Shown here one piece after another: positions 22,916-33,072 of a DNA stretch of 64,000 nucleotides. Source of the stretch: an uncultured bacterium (GTDB taxonomy: Bacteria; Bacillota; Clostridia; Lachnospirales; Lachnospiraceae); the NCBI GenBank assembly GCA_947073545.1, contig CAMTMP010000018.1:1-64000 (forward strand), written 5' to 3'. The notes below the pieces were generated by a model, which did no database searches, was not told the origin of the DNA, and saw nothing but the letters and a program-made list of their open reading frames with translations. The stretch's first letter is position 1; each line of letters begins with the position of its first letter. The position numbers and the translations under genes are program-made.

Positions 22916-24907
22916 TTGAAGCGCCCGGAGACGGAGAAGATGCGGAAAATTCAGACGAAAATTATTGCTATAGTGGTATTGGCTACAGTGTGTATTTCAG
23001 TAATTGCGGGGATTATGGGTACGATGGTAACCCGGTATTCCACTACGTCGGCACTGGAGAAAAATGTTCTGGAAACGGCGGAGCTTGCCGCGCTGGCAGC
23101 GGAAAATATGATCTCTACCTATACGCTGACCATAGCGGAAATGGCATCGAATCCGACTCTTGTGGATGAAAATATTTCGCCGGAGGAAAAGCAGGCGTTC
23201 ATTCAGGAACGGGTAGATGCTTATTATATGCGACTTGGCGGCATGACTGATGCAGAGGGTTATGACGTGGTTCATGATGTGGACATCTCCGGAGAACCCT
23301 TTTTTCAGGCGGCTGTACAGGGGAACAGCTATATGTCTACTCCCTATATAGACGGTAATGATATGTATATCATGATTGCCGCTCCGATCAGGGAAGGGGA
23401 TGCGGTGAAAGGCGTGCTCTATTTTCAGTGTGATACCGATATTTTACAGTCTATCATTGAAGGGCTGAAGATCGGAGAGGAAGGCGAGGCTTATATTCTG
23501 GATAAAGAAGGCACCACAATTGCTTATGTGGATCAGGAGTCGGTGCTGAATCAGGAAAATATCATGCGGGCAGCGGCAGCGGCTCCCGAGGATGAAGGGC
23601 TTCAGACAGTCGCGGCAATCGAAAAGAAAATGACGCTTGGTGAAATTGGTGTGGAACGATTCTATTACGCGGAGGACCAGTCCAACAATATTCAGAGCTA
23701 CGCGCCCATTGCGGGGACGGATGGATGGTCAATTGCGGTGACGCTGGACGAGGATGAGTTCATGCGTCCGGCAGAGTACGGAAATTTGTTTCAAACCGCA
23801 ATCTGTATCGTGGCGTGTATTGTGATTATCCTTATTTCCATGAAAGTCAGCCGTTGTATTGTGACCCCGGTTGTCAGGTGTGCGAAACGGATACAGACGC
23901 TTTCACAGGGTGATCTGGAAAGCCCTGTTCCAGAGGTAAAGAGTAAGGACGAGACACGGATACTGGCGGATTCCACGGCACAGCTGGTCAAAGATTTCGG
24001 TGCAATTGTACATGAAATGCAGGATATCCTCGGCGCGATAGCGGACGGAAATCTGACCAGAGAAGTTTCCGGGCAGCCTTATCCCGGTGATTTTGCTGTT
24101 TTGTGGGAGTCTTTGCGGGTCATCAGCGAAAAACTGAATGTTACCATGGCGGGTATTGTCTCTGCATCCGGCCAGGTTTCGACGGGATCGGATCAGGTGG
24201 CGGCTACTGCCGCAGCTCTATCCCAGGGCGCAGTGGAACAGACAAGCGCAGTGGCAGGCCTTTCAGGGACCATTTCAAGTATGAGTACGGAGGCAAAGGG
24301 GATTGCGCAGCTTACGGAACAGGCAAAGGAAGTTGTGGGCGAGGCGGGAGAAAAGCTTCAGGAGAGCGGTGGATATATTGACAGTCTGAATCAGGCGATG
24401 GATCAGATTACGCAATCGTCCGATGAAATCAGCCGCATCATAGATACCATTGAAAATATTGCTTTCCAGACAAATATTTTGGCGCTTAACGCAGCGGTGG
24501 AGGCGGCACGCGCCGGGACGAGCGGAAAAGGGTTTGCCGTGGTGGCGGAGGAAGTGAGAAATCTGGCGATCAAGTCGGATCAGGCGGCGAAAGCGACCAA
24601 GGAGTTGATTGAGCGGTCCGTCAATGCGGTCAAAAGCGGAAGTATTGTTGTGGGGAAGGTGACGGAATCGGTGACTGCCGCAGAAAAGATGGCGGGCGGG
24701 GCAGTAGAACAGATGGAGCAGGTGACGGACGCCGTGGCGGATCAGACGGATGCAATCGAACAGATTGCCGCAGGTATTGAGCAGATATCCGGTGTGGTGC
24801 AGAATAATTCCGCGACTGCACAGGAAAGCGCGGCTACCAGTCAGGAATTATCCGGCCAGGCAGCAATGCTCCAACAACTTGTGGGAAATTTCAAGATAAA
24901 AAAATAG
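22916..24907 (+). CDS. Methyl-accepting chemotaxis protein (periplasmic dCache-like sensor, HAMP, MCP signal domain)
   Basis: N-terminal TM, extracellular region, second TM (about 23790-23860), HAMP, and hairpin '[40 protein letters not shown]'. TTG start at 22916 or ATG at 22940. Confidence 0.92.
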   Translation: MKRPETEKMRKIQTKIIAIVVLATVCISVIAGIMGTMVTRYSTTSALEKNVLETAELAALAAENMISTYTLTIAEMASNPTLVDENISPEEKQAFIQERVDAYYMRLGGMTDAEGYDVVHDVDISGEPFFQAAVQGNSYMSTPYIDGNDMYIMIAAPIREGDAVKGVLYFQCDTDILQSIIEGLKIGEEGEAYILDKEGTTIAYVDQESVLNQENIMRAAAAAPEDEGLQTVAAIEKKMTLGEIGVERFYYAEDQSNNIQSYAPIAGTDGWSIAVTLDEDEFMRPAEYGNLFQTAICIVACIVIILISMKVSRCIVTPVVRCAKRIQTLSQGDLESPVPEVKSKDETRILADSTAQLVKDFGAIVHEMQDILGAIADGNLTREVSGQPYPGDFAVLWESLRVISEKLNVTMAGIVSASGQVSTGSDQVAATAAALSQGAVEQTSAVAGLSGTISSMSTEAKGIAQLTEQAKEVVGEAGEKLQESGGYIDSLNQAMDQITQSSDEISRIIDTIENIAFQTNILALNAAVEAARAGTSGKGFAVVAEEVRNLAIKSDQAAKATKELIERSVNAVKSGSIVVGKVTESVTAAEKMAGGAVEQMEQVTDAVADQTDAIEQIAAGIEQISGVVQNNSATAQESAATSQELSGQAAMLQQLVGNFKIKK

Positions 24908-25005
24908 GAAATTTGCGTCAGCGGGATGCGGCAGTATAAAAATTTTCACGTTCCGGCCACCTTGCCATATGATAAAATAAAGCGACTGATAAACATGGTG
25001 AGTAT

Positions 25006-25380
25006 ATGAGACAATCGAGAATTTTACCGTTTTACATGGCTTATCCAATGCCGCTCTTCTACCAGGAGCAGGATACGGTGACGCGGGATTTGGAATATCT
25101 GCAGGAGATGTATCCTGCGGAGGCGAAGAAATACCAGAAGGTGATTGCGGAGATTCTGGATCGGTTAGACTATGAAGGCAGCATGATTTACGACGAATAT
25201 CCCGATAAGTGGCAGATTTATCGGCTGACACGGGTCGTTGTGGATAAACTGCAGCAGGATGAAAGTGCGGAACCGGAACAACAAGACTGGAACCGTATCA
25301 CGGAATTTGTGCAGGTGCTGCTGTGCGGCGAGATCTATAAAAAGCGCCATATGAATCAAAACGGGGTTCTGAAGTTTTGA
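25006..25380 (+). CDS. Conserved hypothetical protein
   Basis: 124-aa ORF in operon-like position, coherent coding composition. Confidence 0.65.
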   Translation: MRQSRILPFYMAYPMPLFYQEQDTVTRDLEYLQEMYPAEAKKYQKVIAEILDRLDYEGSMIYDEYPDKWQIYRLTRVVVDKLQQDESAEPEQQDWNRITEFVQVLLCGEIYKKRHMNQNGVLKF

Positions 25381-25398
25381 CAGGGGAATTATGAATAC

Positions 25399-27939
25399 AT
25401 GAAGAGAGCAATCATAAAGGGGCTGCTGCTGGGGTGCATCTTTGCGTTCGCGCTGATGATCTTAAGCAGGGTAATGAATCAGGGAAATACGGATATGACG
25501 ACCGAGATGGGTGAGGCGACTTACCCTGTGCTGTCCATGTATGTGGGCGATTACAGGGTAGGGAGTCTGCATGGGTACGCCCAGAGTATGGAGTGCGCCT
25601 ATCTGCGGGACAACCTCCAGCCTATCGGTGAGGACAGAAAGATAGATGTGAAGATGGATACTTACGGGCAGGTAATCGACACAATCGGCTTCGAAGTGAG
25701 GAGCCTTGACGGTGAACGGCTTGTAGAGAGCACCCCCGTGGAAGAATATGAGATCAATGAGGATGAAACTTCCTTTTCTATCACGTTAAAGGATCTGATT
25801 GAGAATGATACCGAATATATGCTGGTTTTTCTCGTTACGCCGGCTGACGGCGAGCCGATCAGATACTATACCAGAATTGTTTTAAGCGATTCACTTCATG
25901 TCCGCGAGAAGCTGGATTACATCACGGATTTTCACGAGCGCACGTTCGACAGGGAAGCGGCGGCGGAGTTGACGAAGTATTTGGAATCCAATGCGGAGGG
26001 GGATAATACCACTTTCCATAAAGTGACGATTCATTCCAGTTTTAATCAGGTGACGTGGGGAGAGCTGCCGGTAAAGAGAGTGACGGATCCGTGTATTATC
26101 ATCAGAGAGCTTGCGGAGCAGACAGGCTCCTTTCAACTGGAATATCTGGTGAACATAAGGAATGGAAAAAGGACGGATTATTACCGGGTAAACGAATTTT
26201 ACAGAATCCGTTATACGCCTGACCGCATGTACCTTCTTGACTTTGAGAGAACCATGGAGCAGATTTTTGACGAGGAAGCAGAGGTATATGTAAATGATAA
26301 GATTGTGCTTGGAATTACAGGGGAGAATGTGGAGCTTAAGGAGAGTGACGGCGGTAATGTATTTGCCTTTATAGTGGCGGACAAGCTATACAGTTACAAT
26401 GTGACAGACAATAAGCTGGCCAGACTTTTCAGCTTTTACGGCAATACGGAGGAATTGAGGGATCTAAGAAGTGCGTATGACAGACATGATATCCGCGTAC
26501 TGACGGTGGATGAGACGGGGAATATTCTGTTTCTGGTCTACGGCTATATGAACAGAGGACGGCATGAGGGCTGTGTTGGCGTTGCGCTTTATGCCTATAA
26601 CAGTGTGGCGAATACCGTGGAGGAGATGGCGTATATCCCATACGACAAGTCTTATGAGCTTTTAAAAACGGATATAGAGAAGCTTTCCTATCTGAGCAGG
26701 ACGGGTATTTACTATTTTATGCTGGACGGCAGCATATATGCGGTGGATGTGCGTACCCTTTCTCTTCAAACGGTAGTGACAGGATTGAAAGAAGGCGGCT
26801 GCCATGTTTCGGAGTCCAATAAGATGCTTGTCTGGCAGGAGGGCGATGATCTCTATGCGGCCACGGATCTTATTCTGATGAATCTGAATACACAGAAGCA
26901 GACGAAGATCGAGGCGGGGGCAGGTGAGCATATTTCGGTCGTGGGATTTATGGGGGAAGATTTGATTTACGGACTTGCCAAAAGGAAGGATATCCGGGAG
27001 AACAGTACAGGGATTACGACTTTTCCCATGTATTGTCTGAAAATCCAGAGTGATGACGGAAGCGTACTAAAGACGTACCAGAAGGAGAACGTTTATGTGG
27101 TGGAGAGCGAGATTGAGGAGAATCAGCTCACACTTTCCAGGGTCGTGTACGATGAGGAGAGCGAAAGCTATGTGCCGACACAGGCCGACCAGATTATGAA
27201 TACGGAGGAAGTCAGAAACGGAAATAATGTGCTGGGCTTTGTGATTACCGAAACCTATGAAACCATCTGCCAGATTACGGTGAAAGACGAGATAGACGCG
27301 AAGGGGTTAAAGGTTTTGACGCCGAAAGAAATTCTGTTTGAGGGAAACCGCTCCGTGGGAGAACTGGGGGACGGCCCTTCGGAAAACTATTTCTATGTGT
27401 ACGGTAAGAACGGCATCGAAAATCTCTTTGTCAATCCCGGCAGGGCGGTGGAACTGGCATACCGCGTGGCCGGTGTGGTCGTGGACGACGACGGAGATTA
27501 TGTGTGGCGCAGGGAGACGAGAAGCATGCGCAATCAGATTATGGCGATTACCGAGGAAGAGGTGACGGAGAGCGAGAGTTCGCTTGCGGTCTGTCTCGAC
27601 ACGATACTAAAATTCGAGGGGGTTTCCAGAAATACGCAAAGACGCCTGAACCAGGGGGACAGCGTGATGGATATTCTGGAGAGCGATCTGATAGATTGTA
27701 CCATACTGGATCTTTCCGGATGCAGTTTGGACGCGGTTTTGTATTATGTAAATAAAGATATTCCGGTGCTGGCCATGCTGGAGGACGGAAACGCGGTGCT
27801 TATCACAGGCTTTAATGAGCTGAACATTGTAGTGATGGATCCGGTGGCGGGGACATTGGAAAAGAGGGGGATGAATGATTCGACAGAGTGGCTGAATGAG
27901 AATGGCAATCAGTTCATCGCCTATATCAGAAAAGAGTAA
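25399..27939 (+). CDS. Large membrane-anchored hypothetical protein with C-terminal C39-peptidase-like region
   Basis: N-terminal TM (IIKGLLLGCIFAFALMILS); C-terminal 'NKDIPVLAMLEDGNAVLITGFNELNIVVMDPVAG' resembles C39 fold. Confidence 0.75.
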   Translation: MKRAIIKGLLLGCIFAFALMILSRVMNQGNTDMTTEMGEATYPVLSMYVGDYRVGSLHGYAQSMECAYLRDNLQPIGEDRKIDVKMDTYGQVIDTIGFEVRSLDGERLVESTPVEEYEINEDETSFSITLKDLIENDTEYMLVFLVTPADGEPIRYYTRIVLSDSLHVREKLDYITDFHERTFDREAAAELTKYLESNAEGDNTTFHKVTIHSSFNQVTWGELPVKRVTDPCIIIRELAEQTGSFQLEYLVNIRNGKRTDYYRVNEFYRIRYTPDRMYLLDFERTMEQIFDEEAEVYVNDKIVLGITGENVELKESDGGNVFAFIVADKLYSYNVTDNKLARLFSFYGNTEELRDLRSAYDRHDIRVLTVDETGNILFLVYGYMNRGRHEGCVGVALYAYNSVANTVEEMAYIPYDKSYELLKTDIEKLSYLSRTGIYYFMLDGSIYAVDVRTLSLQTVVTGLKEGGCHVSESNKMLVWQEGDDLYAATDLILMNLNTQKQTKIEAGAGEHISVVGFMGEDLIYGLAKRKDIRENSTGITTFPMYCLKIQSDDGSVLKTYQKENVYVVESEIEENQLTLSRVVYDEESESYVPTQADQIMNTEEVRNGNNVLGFVITETYETICQITVKDEIDAKGLKVLTPKEILFEGNRSVGELGDGPSENYFYVYGKNGIENLFVNPGRAVELAYRVAGVVVDDDGDYVWRRETRSMRNQIMAITEEEVTESESSLAVCLDTILKFEGVSRNTQRRLNQGDSVMDILESDLIDCTILDLSGCSLDAVLYYVNKDIPVLAMLEDGNAVLITGFNELNIVVMDPVAGTLEKRGMNDSTEWLNENGNQFIAYIRKE

Positions 27940-27953
27940 AAAAGGAGGCGCGT

Positions 27954-28616
27954 ATGCTGCAAACGAACTTCTCGGTGATTCTTGACATGGACGGCACTAT
28001 TTTTGACACCGAAAGACTGGTATTAGACTGCTGGGAGCGTGTAGGCGATAAGCATGGGATTCGGGATATCAGGGAGGTATTCATGCGCTGCATCGGCACG
28101 AATAAGGTGCGCACACAGGAGATTGTCTACGAGCATTACGGGAAGGACTTTCCTTTCGAAAAGTTTAGTGAGGAAAGTTCTGTGCTGTTTCATGAGATCA
28201 CGGAAAAAGCGGGAATCCCCGTGAAGAAGGGCGCGGAGGAACTGTTGGAATATCTGTCGAAAAACAGGGTTTCGCTGGGGCTGGCTTCCTCCACCAGACT
28301 TGCCGCTGTCACGCAGGAGCTGCAGACGGCAGGACTTTACGACTATTTTCAGGTGGTGGTGGGCGGCGATCTGCTAAAGAACAGCAAACCGGCTCCGGAT
28401 ATTTATCTGATGGCATGTGAGCGCATGGGCATCCTGCCGGAAAATACATACGCGGTCGAGGATTCCTACAACGGCATCCGCTCCGCGCACAGCGCCGGAT
28501 TGCGGCCTGTTATGGTGCCGGATCTGACACCTGCTACAGAGGAGATGCGGAGTTTAAGTGTGGCGGTGTTTGAGGATTTGCTTCAGGTAAAAGAATATTT
28601 TGAGAAAGCGCTGTAA
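27954..28616 (+). CDS. HAD family hydrolase (beta-phosphoglucomutase-like)
   Basis: VILDMDGTIFDTERL; LGLASSTR; KPAPDIYLMA; VEDSYNGIRSAHSAGL. Confidence 0.88.
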   Translation: MLQTNFSVILDMDGTIFDTERLVLDCWERVGDKHGIRDIREVFMRCIGTNKVRTQEIVYEHYGKDFPFEKFSEESSVLFHEITEKAGIPVKKGAEELLEYLSKNRVSLGLASSTRLAAVTQELQTAGLYDYFQVVVGGDLLKNSKPAPDIYLMACERMGILPENTYAVEDSYNGIRSAHSAGLRPVMVPDLTPATEEMRSLSVAVFEDLLQVKEYFEKAL

Positions 28617-28628
28617 AAGGAATAAGAG

Positions 28629-28655
28629 CCCCCTGCAGAGAATCATTGCAGGGGG
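28629..28655. terminator. Bidirectional terminator between convergent genes
   Basis: CCCCCTGCA...TGCAGGGGG. Confidence 0.7.
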
Positions 28656-28668
28656 TGTATTATTTTGA

Positions 28669-29220
28669 TTATCGGGTTTCTACGAAGATGCGGCTGCCGT
28701 ATTTTTGCAGCGCCGTCAGCAGTATCATCCCCAGAATCCCACAGGAAATGACTTCCCCTGCGCCCACGGTCAGGCAGTAGAAGCCGAGACACTGTATCAG
28801 AGTCATTCCTTCGATTAACAGGCCGTAGCCGTAGACCAATATAAGAGGCACGATAATTGTATTGGCGAGAATCGGGCATACCGGTGCGCACCATTTCCAT
28901 TTTCGCAGGGCATAGGTGCCGAGCGCGCCGAGCAGCGTGGCCAGAGAGCCGAAAACAATATCTGGCAGAGCACAGCCTGTCAGAATATTGCTTAAAAGGC
29001 AGCCGATAAACAGTCCCGGAATGGCAGCGGGCGTAAAATAGGGTAAAACGGTGAGCGCCTCCGAGAAGCGTACCTGGACAGCGTAATTGGCCAGCCCGAA
29101 GGCGTTTGCGATAAAGGTCAATACGATGTAGAGTGCGGCGATCATAGCCGCCTGCGCCATGAAAAGCGCGTGAGTGTGTGCGGTTTTCACGGAAACCGCC
29201 TGTGTGTTTTGTGTTTTCAT
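28669..29220 (-). CDS. queT: QueT family queuosine precursor transporter
   Basis: AQAAMIAALYIVLTFIANAFGLANYAVQVRFSEALTVLPYFTPAAIPGLFIGCLLSN; preceded by preQ1 riboswitch. Confidence 0.9.
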   Translation of the reverse strand: MKTQNTQAVSVKTAHTHALFMAQAAMIAALYIVLTFIANAFGLANYAVQVRFSEALTVLPYFTPAAIPGLFIGCLLSNILTGCALPDIVFGSLATLLGALGTYALRKWKWCAPVCPILANTIIVPLILVYGYGLLIEGMTLIQCLGFYCLTVGAGEVISCGILGMILLTALQKYGSRIFVETR

Positions 29221-29233
29221 GCAGTTGTCTCCT

Positions 29234-29272
29234 TTAGTTTTGTTTTACGTCAGGAAGGTCTCGAACTGACGT
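29234..29272 (-). promoter_or_regulatory. preQ1-I riboswitch upstream of queT
   Basis: Minus strand ACGTCAGTTCGAGACCTTCCTGACGTAAAACAAAACTAA: P1 stem ACGTCAG/CTGACGT, C-rich loop, A-rich tail ending ACTAA directly before AGGAG RBS. Confidence 0.8.
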
Positions 29273-29441
29273 GTATATTTGCCGAAACTCCGGCGCTTCC
29301 GGATATTTCAACCTTTCCCAGTATAGCAGGAGAGGCGATATAATACAAGCTGTATTTTTTATATGTTCCTTTTTATGATAACCGATTATTTTGCTGTTTA
29401 TAATTCCGGGTTTGAAAGGCAAACCCGCGTAGCCGATTCTG

Positions 29442-30641
29442 TCAGGCATTTGCTGTATCCTGCTCCTGGGCATGATACCTCGTCACAATCGACTGGATAC
29501 GCTCCACAGGGTTCAAAAGGTCGCTGATGGAAGCGTCGTGATTGAGGGTGTCGATGATATAGGCGATGTACTTGCTCATATCGCAATCGATGTACCACTC
29601 ACGGGCAAGAAGCTCAGGTGTCTGGTAGATCAGATTCGTGGTCAGGACACGGCAGATGGTGCCCTCCTCATAAGCCTTATCAAACCGATACAATCCGGCG
29701 GTAAATAGCCCGAAGGTAGCGAAGACGAAAATCTTTCCGGCTTTGCGCTCTTTTAACGCGGCCGCCACCTCCAACACGCTTTCGCCGGAGGAAATCATGT
29801 CATCGATGATAATCATATCCTTGCCTTCGACATTGCTGCCTAGAAACTCATGGGCGATAATCGGATTTCTTCCGTTTACGATGCGGGTGTAGTCCCGTCT
29901 CTTGTAGAACATACCCATATCCAGACCGAGTACGTTGGCGATATAAATCGCCCTGCTCATGCCGCCCTCGTCCGGACTGATCACCATCATGTGATCACTG
30001 TCGATCTGTAATTTCTTTACATGGGTCAGAAGTCCCTTGATAAATTGGTAGGCGGGCTGTACCGTCTCGAAGCCGTGCAGGGGGATCGCGTTCTGTACAC
30101 GGGGGTCGTGGGCATCAAAGGTGATAATATTATCCACGCCCATGCTCACCATTTCCTGAAGCGCGAGGGCGCAGTCGAGAGACTCCCTAGCGGAACGTTT
30201 GTGCTGTCTGCTCTCATAGAGATATGGCATAATCACGGTGATGCGCCTTGCCTTGCCGCCAACCGCTGCTATGATACGCTTTAAATCCTGATAATGATCG
30301 TCGGGGGACATATGATTTTCGTGTCCACAGAGAGAGTAGGTGAGGCTGTAGTTAGCCACATCTACCATTAGATAAAGATCAGTGCCGCGCACAGATTCTT
30401 TGATGACGCCTTTTCCCTCGCCGGAACCAAACCGGGGAACTGCCGCATCCAATATATAAGTATCGCGCTGATAGCCGGAGAACGCAAGGGAATCTTTGTG
30501 CTCGCTTTCGCGTTCCGTGCGCCATTTTACCAGATAGTAGTCCACCTTTTCGCCAAGTTTGCGGCAGCCTTTCAGGGGAATCATCCCCAGAGAGCCGACG
30601 GGTATGGTCTCCAGATTTCTTTTCTCCTCGCGTCTGTTCAT
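29442..30641 (-). CDS. prs: Ribose-phosphate pyrophosphokinase
   Basis: RITVIMPYLYESRQHKRSARESLDCALALQ, FDAHDPRVQNA, ISPDEGGMSRA, DMIIIDDMISSGESV. Start assigned at MNRREEKRN. Confidence 0.92.
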   Translation of the reverse strand: MNRREEKRNLETIPVGSLGMIPLKGCRKLGEKVDYYLVKWRTERESEHKDSLAFSGYQRDTYILDAAVPRFGSGEGKGVIKESVRGTDLYLMVDVANYSLTYSLCGHENHMSPDDHYQDLKRIIAAVGGKARRITVIMPYLYESRQHKRSARESLDCALALQEMVSMGVDNIITFDAHDPRVQNAIPLHGFETVQPAYQFIKGLLTHVKKLQIDSDHMMVISPDEGGMSRAIYIANVLGLDMGMFYKRRDYTRIVNGRNPIIAHEFLGSNVEGKDMIIIDDMISSGESVLEVAAALKERKAGKIFVFATFGLFTAGLYRFDKAYEEGTICRVLTTNLIYQTPELLAREWYIDCDMSKYIAYIIDTLNHDASISDLLNPVERIQSIVTRYHAQEQDTANA

Positions 30642-30689
30642 AAAAATATCCTTTCGCAATGGGTTAGTATTTCGCAGTAATTTCCTTTT

Positions 30690-31649
30690 CTATTTCCTAA
30701 GTTTATGCATTCGGATATCCTCCCCGGCAAGTCTGCAAACCTCAAAATTGCTTGTAATACGGGAAAAAATGCGGTCGGAATAACGATCCCGTAATTCTGC
30801 CAGAGAAAAATTGGTAGATATCAAAGTAGATTTTTTGCCGAGCTGCCTTTCATTCAGAAGCGAAAAGAGCTGGGACGCGGTGAACTGATTTGTCAGCTCC
30901 GTACCTAAATCGTCAATGATAAGCAGATCACACTGATAGAGATCAGAGTAGGTGTTTTGCCGTTCATCCCTGCTTTTGGCATCAAAAGAAACCTTCGACA
31001 ATAAATCAAACAGACCTGCCGCTCCGAAATAAATTACGGAATGCCCTTGATCCATCAATTCTTTCGCCACACAGCCGGAGAGAAATGACTTACCTGTTCC
31101 CACTGTACCATAAAAAAAGAGATTGCGGTAGTCTGAATTAAAATTTTTGATAAAACTCTCACAGGTATTAACTGCGTGCCGGAAAAGGGCCAAAGCCTCT
31201 CCCGTATAATATTCATACGAAAGCAGGCTGAAATTGTTGTGTTTCAGCATATCCTGAATGCCCGACTGCTCGTAAAGAAGGGAGATTTCCGCCTGCCTGA
31301 GACAGTGGCATTTTTCACGGTCAATGTAGCCTGTGTCCCGACAGTCGGGACAGACAAAGACCGGTTCCAGATAATCTGCGGGAAGACCGGCATCCGATAA
31401 AAGCTGTTTTTTCTGTTTTTTTAAGACAGCGAGATTTTGGCGCAGCTCGTCAAGAGCGGCATCATCCCCAAAGAGAAGCTTTTTTCCCTGAGAAGCGGAG
31501 AGAGAGGCTGTCTCATCCTCCAGCTCGCGGTATCCGGGGAGACGTTTGTATACATAATCACGCCTGCGCTCTGCCTCCAACCGGCTTTGCCGCTGTTTCT
31601 CTTCATATTGCCGAAAAATCCGGTCGTACTGCGTGTTTGTTAAGGGCAC
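30690..31649 (-). CDS. DnaC/DnaI-like AAA+ helicase loader
   Basis: CPDCRDTGYI..CHCL zinc-ribbon; NLFFYGTVGTGKSFLSGCVAKEL; LLIIDDLGTELTNQF. Confidence 0.88.
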   Translation of the reverse strand: MPLTNTQYDRIFRQYEEKQRQSRLEAERRRDYVYKRLPGYRELEDETASLSASQGKKLLFGDDAALDELRQNLAVLKKQKKQLLSDAGLPADYLEPVFVCPDCRDTGYIDREKCHCLRQAEISLLYEQSGIQDMLKHNNFSLLSYEYYTGEALALFRHAVNTCESFIKNFNSDYRNLFFYGTVGTGKSFLSGCVAKELMDQGHSVIYFGAAGLFDLLSKVSFDAKSRDERQNTYSDLYQCDLLIIDDLGTELTNQFTASQLFSLLNERQLGKKSTLISTNFSLAELRDRYSDRIFSRITSNFEVCRLAGEDIRMHKLRK

Positions 31650-31662
31650 GGGCGCCTCCTTA

Positions 31663-32787
31663 CTAGTTGCTTAGAATTTCTTTTTCCAATGCCTGCTGAA
31701 TGGCATCAAAATCATAGTCGTGCTGCGTAAACTGGTTAAACTTATTTGTGGATACAGAGGGACGGTTTGTCCTGCTGCGGCGATGGTTCTCGTCCAGTGA
31801 TTTGATATCGCCTTTATGGTGAACGCCAGCCTTGTGCCAGTTTGCAAGAATACTGTCCGCGTATTCAAAGCGGTGACTGTCCGTGGCAAGCACCGTGCGC
31901 TCGCAGGCGGTGAGAATGACATCGTTTTCAAAGCCGTAGAACTTACGCCAGCGGTCGATGTAGGCAACCTCTGTCTCTGTGGGAATATTGTTTTTTCCGA
32001 GGGCACGCATGATTTCGTAAACGGCTTTATCATATTTTCCGGCCAGAGAAGCGGCCTGTTTCTGGGTGGTAATGCCCTGCTCGGCCCAGCTTATGGCCAC
32101 TTTTTCTATGTAACGCAGATCTCTTTTTCCGCGGTCGACGCAGTATTGGATCAGGTAATCGGTCAGATCCTCGGAGAATCCCAGTTTGTCCATTATGAAA
32201 AGTATGGTACGCATATCGTTTGCGCTCAACGGTTTTTTCAGATACTGCTCTGCCACAAACAGAAGTCTTGCGGTATCTTCATTTGCTTTAAAATCGCGGA
32301 GCTGATCCGCCGTATAATTCGGTTTTTCCACAGAAAGCGGCTGTATCTGCGGCTGTGCCGGAACTGCTTTACTTACGGCCGGATAGGTGACTGGCGGAGC
32401 CGATGTTTGTGCAGAAACCGGCGCAGGCACAAAGGGCGTCGTCACGCTCGGATAAGTGGCCATGGCAGGAGTAGCCGGAACCGGGGCGGAAGAACTGGAA
32501 TCCATCAGATGGATGCCGGTAATATTCTTTTGACTATCATAGTCAAGAACTAAAAGGCGGTTTCTTTCCCAGTATTTGAGGGCGCGTATCACGTCCTTTT
32601 CCGTGTAGTTGAATTTATCGGCGATATTGCCTATGCTTGTGTCGAGTCTGGCGCGCATCATGCGGATCAGGTAAAGGTAGATCTTTAACTGCGCATCGTT
32701 GGCGTCCTGCATGTACTCGTCAATAAAACGGTTTGAAATAACTGTGGAATCTGTATAGTTGTCCTGATAAATTGTCAAAAACCCCAT
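31663..32787 (-). CDS. DnaD domain replication protein
   Basis: Winged-helix N-terminus and DnaD-like C-terminal 'YDKAVYEIMRALGKNNIPTETEVAYIDRWRKFYGFENDVILTACERTV'. Confidence 0.88.
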   Translation of the reverse strand: MGFLTIYQDNYTDSTVISNRFIDEYMQDANDAQLKIYLYLIRMMRARLDTSIGNIADKFNYTEKDVIRALKYWERNRLLVLDYDSQKNITGIHLMDSSSSAPVPATPAMATYPSVTTPFVPAPVSAQTSAPPVTYPAVSKAVPAQPQIQPLSVEKPNYTADQLRDFKANEDTARLLFVAEQYLKKPLSANDMRTILFIMDKLGFSEDLTDYLIQYCVDRGKRDLRYIEKVAISWAEQGITTQKQAASLAGKYDKAVYEIMRALGKNNIPTETEVAYIDRWRKFYGFENDVILTACERTVLATDSHRFEYADSILANWHKAGVHHKGDIKSLDENHRRSRTNRPSVSTNKFNQFTQHDYDFDAIQQALEKEILSN

Positions 32788-32956
32788 TTTACACCCCTAT
32801 ATTAAAGACTGATACCTCGATACCGCGAGAACCGGCAGCCCCTTATCTGCCGCTTGCCGCGTGCATTTATGAGTATAGCATGTGTTTTTGGGAAAAGAAA
32901 TGGGCAATCTGTAACAAACGAATATGCGTTTATGAATGACGGGCCGGTCATTCTTT

Positions 32957-33072
32957 TGTGGATAGTGTGGACAACCTTGGAAAACATTATGAAACCGCAT
33001 GTTCTATTCCACAAAAATATCCACAGAAAAAACGGATTGTCTCAGGTTCTTTTCTGTGGATATTGTGAATAA
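32957..33072. promoter_or_regulatory. Cluster of DnaA-box-like 9-mers
   Basis: TGTGGATAG (32957), TGTGGACAA (32966), ATATCCACA (33017), TGTGGATAT (33055), TGTGAATAA (33064); each one mismatch from TGTGGATAA/TTATCCACA. Confidence 0.6.

Noticed and set aside
32957-33072. DnaA-box cluster as the chromosomal origin
   Set aside because: No dnaA/dnaN nearby and no obvious AT-rich unwinding element; interpreted as a regulatory or titration cluster instead.
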